Source: an uncultured Dermabacteraceae bacterium
Lineage (GTDB): Bacteria; Actinomycetota; Actinomycetes; Actinomycetales; Dermabacteraceae
DNA length: 23,529 nt
Assembly (NCBI GenBank): GCA_946223075.1
Contig: CAMILZ010000030.1
Location: 1-23,529, forward strand
Reading direction: 5' to 3'
The translations under genes and the position numbers were made by a program. The notes beneath the pieces are model-generated. The model saw only the letters and a list, made by a program, of their open reading frames with translations, did no database searches and was not told where the DNA came from. Within the stretch, counting starts at the first letter, position 1, and each line of letters opens with the position of its first letter. Of this stretch, positions 14,565 to 21,095 are shown piece after piece.

Positions 14565-14684
14565 TTAGAGGCGCGGCTGACCCTGCATCATGGACATCGC
14601 CATGCCCATCATCATGCCGCGCATCATGAAGCGGGAGACCGAAGAGGTCCCCTCGCTGATGTTCGCTGCGGCATGGAAATTCAT
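14565..14684 (-). CDS. Methionine-rich microprotein, 39 aa
   Basis: A short frame from ATG 14684 to TAA 14565 encodes 39 residues beginning MNFHAAANISEGTSSVSRF and continuing with MMRGMMMGMAMSMM, then QGQPRL. Ten of 39 residues are Met, nine of them packed into residues 20-33, which would form a hydrophobic Met/Gly/Ala helix or a metal-thioether patch. Support for a real gene: a TTGCGC-17-CACACT promoter placing transcription start at the ATG, and a hairpin right after the stop. There is no Shine-Dalgarno, fitting a leaderless mRNA. No known family is recognised. Met-rich peptides can bind copper or insert in membranes; neither is shown here. It lies 162 bp upstream of the winged-helix regulator on the same strand. 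Confidence 0.55.
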   Translation of the reverse strand: MNFHAAANISEGTSSVSRFMMRGMMMGMAMSMMQGQPRL

Positions 14685-14690
14685 GCGACC

Positions 14691-14719
14691 AGTGTGAAAC
14701 AAGAACGGCGCCGGCGCAA
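14691..14719 (-). promoter_or_regulatory. Promoter of the Met-rich small ORF
   Basis: On the minus strand TTGCGC (14714-14719) and CACACT (14691-14696) are separated by exactly 17 bases. The -10 ends six bases before the ATG at 14684, so the transcript should be leaderless. Confidence 0.5.
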
Positions 14720-14808
14720 GTGGGCGTTCACATACTGAAACATTGCTGCGGAATCAGCTCATGGAAACGCGCGCCGCGCCGACGCCGTGAAAAAGAGGGA
14801 GCTGGGGT

Positions 14809-15447
14809 TTAGTCGACGACCCCGAAGAGGCGATCGCCCGCGTCGCCGAGACCCGGAACGATGTAGTTCTTCTCGTTGAGCTTCTCATCGATCGCCGCGG
14901 TCACGACGGTGATATTGGCATCCTTGTCGAGAGTCTCCTCCATGGTCGCAATGCCTTCGGGAGCCGAAAGGAGAGTCACGCACGTGATGTCGCGAGCACC
15001 CTTCTCAAGCAGATAGTTCACCGACGCGATGAGGGTGTGGCCCGTCGCGAGCATCGGGTCCACGACGAAGCACTGGCGCCCCGTGAGATCGTCGGGGAGT
15101 CGATTCGCGTACGTCGTGACCTCGAGGGTCTCGTCGTTGCGCACCATGCCGAGGAAACCAACTTCGGCAGTGGGCAGCAGGCGAGTGATGCCGTCGAGCA
15201 TGCCGAGGCCTGCGCGCAGAATCGGCACGACCATGGGCTTCGGATCGGTGAGCTTGCGGCCGGTCGTCGTCGCGACCGGTGTCTCGACCTCGGCGGGTGC
15301 GACAGCGACATTGCGCGTCGCCTCGTACGCGAGGAGGGTCACGAGCTCATCGGCGAGCTGACGGAAAACGGAACTCGGGGTGTTCTTATCGCGAAGGACG
15401 GTGAGCTTATGGGCAACGAGCGGGTGGTCAATGTTCAATACGCGCAT
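14809..15447 (-). CDS. upp: Uracil phosphoribosyltransferase
   Basis: A 212-aa pyrimidine-salvage enzyme converting uracil and PRPP to UMP and pyrophosphate in the cytoplasm. The full family pattern is present: MRVLNIDHPLVAHKLTVLRD at the start, PMVVPILRAGLGMLDG (71-86), the PRPP-binding loop VDPMLATGHT (129-138), and the C-terminal uracil-binding YIVPGLGDAGDRLFG (195-209). Length is typical. It is divergent from tadA with 70 bp between, an arrangement seen in other actinobacteria. The start is ATG 15447 with a TAGGCT -10-like box (15454-15459) only six bases away and no ribosome site, suggesting a leaderless mRNA. Confidence 0.98.
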   Translation of the reverse strand: MRVLNIDHPLVAHKLTVLRDKNTPSSVFRQLADELVTLLAYEATRNVAVAPAEVETPVATTTGRKLTDPKPMVVPILRAGLGMLDGITRLLPTAEVGFLGMVRNDETLEVTTYANRLPDDLTGRQCFVVDPMLATGHTLIASVNYLLEKGARDITCVTLLSAPEGIATMEETLDKDANITVVTAAIDEKLNEKNYIVPGLGDAGDRLFGVVD

Positions 15448-15453
15448 GAGGCC

Positions 15454-15466
15454 AGCCTATTACGAT
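15454..15466. promoter_or_regulatory. Divergent -10 elements of upp and tadA
   Basis: For upp (minus strand) TAGGCT at 15454-15459 is followed by six bases and then the ATG. For tadA (plus strand) TACGAT at 15461-15466 would start transcription near 15473, giving a leader of about 45 bases. Neither has a convincing -35. The two elements nearly abut, so the polymerase sites must compete. Confidence 0.4.
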
Positions 15467-15517
15467 GAGAGCCCATCCGGCGCGGTCCGAGGGCCCAAAA
15501 CCGAAAGCGAGGTACGC

Positions 15518-16015
15518 ATGACATACGCGGAAGCGGAATTCGACCAGCTCATGCAGCCCGCAATCGACGAGGCGCACGCTGCCGCAACGCCGCCGCGCCG
15601 CGACATTCCCATTGGCGCCGCCGTGTACGACGAAGAGGGAAGGCTCATCGCGAGCGCGGGCAACCGTCGGGAAGCGGACGAAGACCCCACCGCCCACGCC
15701 GAAATCCTCGCCCTCCGCGAAGCGGCCCGCGTGCGAGGGCGCTGGAACCTGAGCGGTTGCACGCTCGCCGTCACTCTCGAGCCGTGCACGATGTGCGCGG
15801 GCGCCATCGTTCTCGCGCGTATCGACCACCTCGTCGTTGGAGCGATGGATCCGAAAGCGGGGGCGGCCGGGTCGCTGTACGACCTCGTGCGTGAAGAGAG
15901 GCTCAATCACCGCGTCACGCTGACGACGGGAGTCCGTGCCGAAGAATGCGGCGATATGCTGCGCAAATTTTTTCGCGAGCTGCGCGCCCGGCAGAAAGGG
16001 CTACGCGAGGGGTAA
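15518..16015 (+). CDS. tadA: tRNA-specific adenosine deaminase (A34 to I34)
   Basis: A 165-aa zinc-dependent deaminase that converts the wobble adenosine of tRNA-Arg(ACG) to inosine. The catalytic motif is HAEILALREAA with zinc ligand His60 and proton-shuttle Glu62; the other zinc ligands are in PCTMC (Cys90, Cys93). The loop MDPKAGAAGSLYDL (110-123) and the C-terminal helix LRKFFRELRARQK match TadA rather than cytidine deaminases. ATG 15518 was chosen because it follows a GAGG and starts just before the conserved first helix; longer in-frame starts would overlap the upp start. A further member of the deaminase family cannot be fully excluded, but length and motifs fit TadA well. Confidence 0.95.
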   Translation: MTYAEAEFDQLMQPAIDEAHAAATPPRRDIPIGAAVYDEEGRLIASAGNRREADEDPTAHAEILALREAARVRGRWNLSGCTLAVTLEPCTMCAGAIVLARIDHLVVGAMDPKAGAAGSLYDLVREERLNHRVTLTTGVRAEECGDMLRKFFRELRARQKGLREG

Positions 16016-16091
16016 AAAGTCCCGTACGATGATCCCTGTTACACACGCGTGAGAGGCGACGATCACGCGCGCCCAAGAGCAAGGGATAAAT

Positions 16092-18269
16092 ATGTCTGAG
16101 AACCCCCCGCAGCAGGGAGAGCCTCAGGGCTACGCCCAGAGCGCTAATCCCCAAGTTCCGCCGTCGGCACCCTCCGCCCCGGCGGCACCGAGCGCCCAGC
16201 AAGCGTCGGAAGGCGTGCCCTCCGCACCCCAGTACCAGAGCCCGCAGTACCCGCAGGGTCAGCCGAGTGCGCCGCAGTTCCAACCGAATGGGGGCGGCCA
16301 GCCCAACCCCCAGCAGGGCTACCCGCAGTTCCAGTCGCAGGGCCAGCCTCAACAGGGTCAACCCCAGCAGGGCCAGCAGAACCCGGAATTCGGTAAGCAG
16401 CTCGGGCAGGCCGCATCCTTTATCGGCAACCCGCTTCCCATGCTCGGCGCGGCGTTCGCCTCGTACGTGACGGGCCTCATCGTCGCCGCGATCGTCGTGG
16501 GGCTCCCGCTTCTCGGGTCGATGGTGCTCGATGCGCCGAGCATTATCCCCGACCCGAAGGGCGGCTCCCTTGGCATGACCGGCGTCGGAATTGAGCCGGA
16601 TACACCCGAGTTCCTCTACATTCTGGGCGCGCCATTCCAGGTTGTGTCGATGGCCTTCCTCGGCTCATACACGAGCCACTCGAGCGTGAAGGGGAACTTC
16701 CTCGGGCACGATGACGCGGCGTTCTCCCTTTACACCCACCTTGGCCTCGTGCCCTTCCTCGTGCTCGCCGCGATGCTCGCCGGCGCGTTTTTCGCAGGGC
16801 GCTACATCGCGAAGCGCAAGCCGAAGGAGGGCAGCGTGGCGATCTGGGTCCAGGCAGTGATCGCGAGTTTTGCCGTTGCTGTCGTCTCGACCCTCCTCAC
16901 GTGGGCACTCGCCGTACGGGCGAGCGAAGAGACCGATTCTTACGGCATGAAGTACGAGATGCACGTTTCCGTACACGCCGCTGGCATCCTGCCGTTCCTT
17001 GGCATCCTCGTGCTTCTTACTCTCGCGCTCGTGGCAGGGCGCTACAGCGTGCGTGCCCTCCCGAAGAAGTGGCCGCTCGTGAGCGAGTACTTCGATGCCA
17101 TGAAGCTCGCGCTGCTCTACGCCGTGACGGCAGCAGTCGTGGGTTCACTCAGCAGTGTAGTGGTGGTGCTCATCACCGCCATCAACGAAGACCACTTCGG
17201 TGACACCCTCAAGTCGCTCGTGATGCTCGTGCTCACGCTCCCAGTAACACTCCTGACGGTGCTTTTCACCCACTTTGGTCTCGCGACCTTCAGCCCCGTG
17301 AACTATGCCCCCGGTCAAGGAGACTACGCGGGACTCTTGCTCAGCCATGAGGACGACATGGTGTCGGTGTTTACCCTCCCGCACTGGTGGATGATCCTTC
17401 CCGCGATCCCCTTCGCGCTTCTGCTCATGTTCGTCTTCGCGGGCATCTGGTCGAAGTCCCGCCGTCGAGTCCAGGGCAACACCCTCGCGACGGTCACCTC
17501 GTGGGCCGCGCTGCCCGCGGTGTTCTTCGTGCTGAGCGTCATCGGCATCATCTTCGCGACGATCAACACGAGCTACGGTGCGAGCGGCGCGAAAGACGTT
17601 CTCGAATCGGTTGGCTACGCAGACTTCAAGGGTGATGCCCACGCGGGCGTCAGCCTCGCGACGCCGTTCATCGCTGCGGTTGTGGGCATCCTCGTCGAGG
17701 TGATCTCTCGTTTCGTCGCGCTGCTGTACACGCCGTTCGTGCCCGCGATCGTGGGCACCTTCGTGCACAAGCAGCACGGTGCGAACGAGGAGTACCCCGC
17801 GACCGAGGTGCAGCAGAAGAAGATCGACTTCAACGCCCTCGCCACGAACGTGCAGAACCAGGCGCAGAGCTTCGGTCAGCAGGTGCAGCCGGGAGCGCAG
17901 CAGGGCCAGCAGAGCCAGCAGGGCCAGCAGCATGCGCAGGGGCAGCAGCAGGGTTACCCGCAGCAGGGCTACCCGCAGGGCCAGCCGAGCGCGCCGCAGC
18001 AGGGCTATCCGCAAGGACAGTCGAGCGCGCCGCAGCAGAGCCAGGCGCCGCAGTTCGGTGAGCCCAATCAGCAGAGCCAGGCACCGCAGTTCGGCCAGCA
18101 GCCGAGCCAGCAGGGCTACCCGCAGGGTCAGCCGAGCGCTCCGCAAGCCCCCGGCTTCACGCCCCAGCAGGCCTACGGCTACGGCCAGCAGGGCAGCCCC
18201 CAGGGTGAGCAGCCGGGTCAGCAGGCTCCGAGCGGCGAGGAGAACCAGAACGGTCAGCAGCCCCAGTAG
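16092..18269 (+). CDS. Polytopic membrane protein with Gln/Pro/Gly/Tyr-rich prion-like tails
   Basis: A 725-aa protein not recognised as a named family. Residues 1-100 and 590-725 are low-complexity, dominated by Gln, Pro, Gly, Ser and Tyr. The unit QGYPQGQPSAPQ or a close variant recurs at 51-62, 625-636, 637-648 and 674-685, and QSQAPQFG occurs twice (649-656, 661-668). Between the tails lie about nine or ten hydrophobic segments (about 115-145, 173-192, 215-240, 248-276, 296-318, 336-364, 373-400, 431-453, 469-492, 519-558). Basic residues after several segments (KRKPK at 241-245, SKSRRRV at 454-460) suggest inner loops, with both tails probably cytoplasmic. ATG 16092 has AAGGGA upstream, and a TACGAT box lies at 16025-16030. 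A transporter or a scaffold that clusters through its tails are both possible. Confidence 0.9.
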   Translation: MSENPPQQGEPQGYAQSANPQVPPSAPSAPAAPSAQQASEGVPSAPQYQSPQYPQGQPSAPQFQPNGGGQPNPQQGYPQFQSQGQPQQGQPQQGQQNPEFGKQLGQAASFIGNPLPMLGAAFASYVTGLIVAAIVVGLPLLGSMVLDAPSIIPDPKGGSLGMTGVGIEPDTPEFLYILGAPFQVVSMAFLGSYTSHSSVKGNFLGHDDAAFSLYTHLGLVPFLVLAAMLAGAFFAGRYIAKRKPKEGSVAIWVQAVIASFAVAVVSTLLTWALAVRASEETDSYGMKYEMHVSVHAAGILPFLGILVLLTLALVAGRYSVRALPKKWPLVSEYFDAMKLALLYAVTAAVVGSLSSVVVVLITAINEDHFGDTLKSLVMLVLTLPVTLLTVLFTHFGLATFSPVNYAPGQGDYAGLLLSHEDDMVSVFTLPHWWMILPAIPFALLLMFVFAGIWSKSRRRVQGNTLATVTSWAALPAVFFVLSVIGIIFATINTSYGASGAKDVLESVGYADFKGDAHAGVSLATPFIAAVVGILVEVISRFVALLYTPFVPAIVGTFVHKQHGANEEYPATEVQQKKIDFNALATNVQNQAQSFGQQVQPGAQQGQQSQQGQQHAQGQQQGYPQQGYPQGQPSAPQQGYPQGQSSAPQQSQAPQFGEPNQQSQAPQFGQQPSQQGYPQGQPSAPQAPGFTPQQAYGYGQQGSPQGEQPGQQAPSGEENQNGQQPQ

Positions 18270-18302
18270 GGGCCATTGCACAACCGCGTGAGCCGTCGGG
18301 TG

Positions 18303-18368
18303 TGAACTGTGTGTCCTTTCATGAACTGACATCTGCGATCACGCCGCGTTTCCCGGATACTGGAGCGC
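18303..18368 (+). promoter_or_regulatory. Promoter region of the metNIQ operon
   Basis: A GATACT -10-like box (18356-18361) ends seven bases before the GTG at 18369, with a weak CTGCGA -35 (18333-18338, spacing 17). A TGAACTG heptamer occurs twice upstream (18303-18309 and 18322-18328), a possible regulator site. No SAM riboswitch or T-box-like leader fits in this 99-bp gap, so any methionine control would have to be at the DNA level. Confidence 0.4.
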
Positions 18369-19382
18369 GTGATCACACTCGACGGACTCACCAAAGTCTT
18401 CCCCGGAACCGGCGATGCCGAGGTTCGCGCCCTCGACGGCATCTCACTGGATGTTGCCGATGGCGAGATTCACGGCATCGTCGGCCGCTCAGGCGCAGGT
18501 AAATCGACCCTCATCCGCTGCCTCACGGGCCTCGAAAAGCCCACGAGCGGCACTGTGCGAATCGGCGAAACGGACATCGCCGCGCTCAACGGCCCGCAAC
18601 TGCGCGACGCGAGGCGGAAGATCGGCATGGTCTTCCAGCATGCAAACCTTCTCGACTCGCGCACGGCCGCGCGCAACATCGCGCACCCGCTCGAGATCGC
18701 GGGCTGGTCTCGCGGGAAGATTCGTGAGCGGGTCGCCGAACTCGTGAAGCTCGTGGGCCTCGAAGGCCGCGAGAATAACTACCCCGCGCAGCTTTCCGGC
18801 GGGCAGATCCAGCGCGTCGGCATCGCGCGCGGCCTCGCCGTGCGCCCCCAGGTGCTCCTGTGCGATGAACCCACGAGCGCCCTCGACCCCGGCACCACCC
18901 GCCAGATCCTTTCGCTCATCAAGAACCTCAATCGCCGCCTCGGCATCACGGTTCTCCTCATCACCCACGAAATGAGCGCCGTGCGCGAGATCTGCGACCA
19001 CGTGACGCTGCTCGAGGACGGAAAAATCGTGCAAACGGGCACGCTCCTCGACGTTGCGTCCGACCCATTCGGGCGCCTCGCGAAGGAACTCATCCCGCTT
19101 CCGCCCGCCCCCACGGGCGTCGATGCGAAAATCGTGAACCTCGACTACGGCAAGTCACCCGCCGTCAAAAACGTCAACGACATTGTGCGCTTCACCGAAA
19201 AGCACGACGCGCTCGCCGAGGTTGTTGCCGCGTCGATCGAAACGATCCAGGGCCAGCAGATCGGCCGCGTCCAGCTCGCGCTGCGCAACGCCGACAACAG
19301 CCCCATCAGTGCCCCTGGTTTCGCGAGGTTCGTGAAGGACTGCGCTGATAACAACATCGTCGCCGTGGAGGTGCAGCCGTGA
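18369..19382 (+). CDS. metN: Methionine ABC transporter, ATP-binding protein
   Basis: A 337-aa ABC ATPase that powers D/L-methionine import through MetI. Visible motifs are Walker A GRSGAGKST (39-47), Q-loop VFQHANLL (88-95), signature LSGGQ (142-146), Walker B VLLCDEPTSALD (162-173) and switch His200 in ITHE. Residues from about 265 to the end form the C-terminal NIL regulatory domain, which binds methionine and inhibits transport in homologues, and which distinguishes MetN from other importers. The GTG start at 18369 directly follows a -10 box, and the protein begins MITLDGLTKVFPG as the family does. Its TGA overlaps the GTG start of metI by 4 bp. Confidence 0.96.
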   Translation: MITLDGLTKVFPGTGDAEVRALDGISLDVADGEIHGIVGRSGAGKSTLIRCLTGLEKPTSGTVRIGETDIAALNGPQLRDARRKIGMVFQHANLLDSRTAARNIAHPLEIAGWSRGKIRERVAELVKLVGLEGRENNYPAQLSGGQIQRVGIARGLAVRPQVLLCDEPTSALDPGTTRQILSLIKNLNRRLGITVLLITHEMSAVREICDHVTLLEDGKIVQTGTLLDVASDPFGRLAKELIPLPPAPTGVDAKIVNLDYGKSPAVKNVNDIVRFTEKHDALAEVVAASIETIQGQQIGRVQLALRNADNSPISAPGFARFVKDCADNNIVAVEVQP

Positions 19383-20083
19383 TCCAGTGGATTCAAGACT
19401 TCTTCTCCGACCCGATCTTCACGTCCACGAGTGCAAATAACTCGCTGTGGATCAACACGGGCCTCACGATCTACATGGTCGCGTGGACCATGGGTCTGAG
19501 CATCCTGATCGGTATCCCCCTCGGCGTTGGCCTGTTCGAACTTTCGCGCGCCCGCTCCCGCACGGCACGCATCACCTATCAAGTGCTCGGCTTCGTTGTA
19601 AACGTGTTGCGAAGCTTCCCGTTCGTCATCCTCATCATCGCCCTTTTGCCGCTCGCCAAGGCACTCGTGGGCCGCGGGACGGGACCGAACGCCGCGATCA
19701 TTTCTCTCACGATCGCCGCCGTGCCCTTCCTTGCGCGCCTCGTGGAAACGGCCTTGCGCGAAATCCCCGCGGGCAAGCTCGAAGCCGTCGAGATGATGGG
19801 CGCGAGCCGCTTCCAGGTGATCCGCCACGTGCTCATCGCGGAAGCCCTTCCCGGCATCATCGCGGGCATCACCACCACCACAATCGGGGTCGTGGGCTAC
19901 ACGGCCATGGCCGGCACCGTTGGCGCCGGTGGCCTCGGCGACCTCGCCTTCCGCAAGGGATACCTGAGCTACAACAACACGGTCATGATAACGACCGTCG
20001 TTGTGCTCGTGATCCTCGTGGTGCTCGTGCAGGTCGTGGGAGACTGGGCCGCACGCGCGGTTGATCACCGGGCAAAGGGCTAA
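19379..20083 (+). CDS. metI: Methionine ABC transporter, permease
   Basis: A 234-aa inner-membrane permease with about five hydrophobic segments, beginning NSLWINTGLTIYMVAWTMGL and continuing with FVVNVLRSFPFVILIIALLP. The cytoplasmic EAA coupling loop reads EAVEMMGASRFQVIRHVLIAEALPG, written here in part (LEAVEMMGAS, about 134-143), and contacts MetN. The GYTAMAGTVGAGGLGDLAFR motif is specific to MetI-type permeases. The GTG start at 19379 overlaps the stop of metN, so translation is coupled. The metQ gene follows after 151 bp. Confidence 0.96.
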   Translation: MIQWIQDFFSDPIFTSTSANNSLWINTGLTIYMVAWTMGLSILIGIPLGVGLFELSRARSRTARITYQVLGFVVNVLRSFPFVILIIALLPLAKALVGRGTGPNAAIISLTIAAVPFLARLVETALREIPAGKLEAVEMMGASRFQVIRHVLIAEALPGIIAGITTTTIGVVGYTAMAGTVGAGGLGDLAFRKGYLSYNNTVMITTVVVLVILVVLVQVVGDWAARAVDHRAKG

Positions 20084-20151
20084 CGAACGCGGGACCGTGT
20101 GGGGCAGTCCGACGTCGAACCCCGCCCGGTGTTCCCACCCACGCACGCCGA

Positions 20152-20168
20152 TGTCACGAACCGTCACA
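20152..20168 (+). promoter_or_regulatory. Operator-like palindrome upstream of metQ
   Basis: TGTCACGAACCGTCACA is a 17-base imperfect palindrome: positions 1-3 and 5-7 pair with 15-17 and 11-13, with only a C/C mismatch in each arm and a 3-base centre. It lies 66 bp before the metQ start, in the metI-metQ gap. A regulator binding here is a guess from symmetry. Confidence 0.3.
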
Positions 20169-20234
20169 TTTCTCGCGCCCGGGACGCCCGCTGGTGCACG
20201 CTAGAGCCATTCGACCACACGAAGGAGCCCAATC

Positions 20235-21089
20235 ATGACGACTCTCAACCGACGCACCCTCCTTGCCTCCGGCGCGAGCCTCGCGGGGCTCGGCTTCCTG
20301 AGCGCGTGCATCTCGAACTCGCCCCAAGGTTCGGGCGACGGCAACAAGGAGGTAGGCCCGAAGCTCAAGGTCGGGGCGTCTCCCGTACCGCACGCCGAGA
20401 TCCTCCAGTTCGTGAAGGACGAACTCGCAAAGGATGCCGGACTCGAGATTGAGATCGTCGAATACACGGATTACATCCTTCCGAACAAGGACCTCGAATC
20501 GGGCGATACTGACGCGAACTTCTACCAGACCCCGAACTTCCTCAAGAACGAAATCGAGGAAAACGGCTACAAGTTCACGGCCGGCAAGGGCGTGCATATC
20601 GAGCCGCTTGGCCTCTACTCCGAGAAGGCAAAGAGCGTTGACGAGATCGACGAGGGTGGCGAAATCGCCCTCAACAGCGACCCCGCGAACTCCGCGCGAG
20701 GCCTGCGTCTGTGCGAATCCGCGGGGCTCATCTCGTTCGGTGATGACGTTGCCGAGGATGCGCTCGTGAAGCCCGAGGACATCAAAGACAACCCGAAGAA
20801 CCTCAAATTTACCGAGCTCGAGGGTGGCCAGATCCCGCGCTCGCTCGGCGACTTCGCCGCCGCCGTCATCAACGGCAACTTCGCGCTCGAGGCTGGCCTC
20901 AAGCCGAATGAGGATTCGATTTTCCTCGAGCCGGGTGAGGACAGCCCCTACGCGAACCTGCTCGTGTGGCGAAGCGAGGATGACGGAAACGAGCACCTCA
21001 AGAAGCTCGAGGAGCTTCTGCACTCGGACGAGGTGAAGGCCTTCATCGAGAAGACCTACACCGACGGTTCCGTCATCCCCGCTTTCTAA
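20235..21089 (+). CDS. metQ: Methionine-binding lipoprotein
   Basis: A 284-aa solute-binding lipoprotein (NLPA family) that captures methionine at the outer face of the membrane and passes it to MetNI. The N-terminus MTTLNRRTLLASGASLAGLG carries twin arginines, then the lipobox LSAC with lipidated Cys25 (22-25). The mature part shows KLKVGASPVPHAEIL, then YTDYILPNKDLESGDTDANF with FYQTPNFL, and ALNSDPANSARGLRLCESAG, all typical of MetQ. ATG 20235 has AAGGAG seven bases upstream. The 151-bp gap to metI holds an operator-like palindrome and may carry a separate promoter, which would allow extra binding protein. It ends 6 bp from the convergent ptrB stop. Confidence 0.96.
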   Translation: MTTLNRRTLLASGASLAGLGFLSACISNSPQGSGDGNKEVGPKLKVGASPVPHAEILQFVKDELAKDAGLEIEIVEYTDYILPNKDLESGDTDANFYQTPNFLKNEIEENGYKFTAGKGVHIEPLGLYSEKAKSVDEIDEGGEIALNSDPANSARGLRLCESAGLISFGDDVAEDALVKPEDIKDNPKNLKFTELEGGQIPRSLGDFAAAVINGNFALEAGLKPNEDSIFLEPGEDSPYANLLVWRSEDDGNEHLKKLEELLHSDEVKAFIEKTYTDGSVIPAF

Positions 21090-21095
21090 GCGCGG

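Noticed and set aside
17964..18146. Regular repeats that could suggest a CRISPR-like array
   Set aside because: The 36-bp units are in frame, encode QGYPQGQxSAPQ, and have no unique spacers; they are coding repeats.
17145..18332. Minus-strand open frame (395 codons) opposite the prion-like membrane protein
   Set aside because: Leu/Arg-rich repeats simply mirror the CAG/CCG repeats of the sense gene; no plausible start site.
18270..18368. Possible SAM riboswitch before metN
   Set aside because: The gap is only 99 bp, shows no S-box-like stems, and the promoter appears to sit at the start codon.
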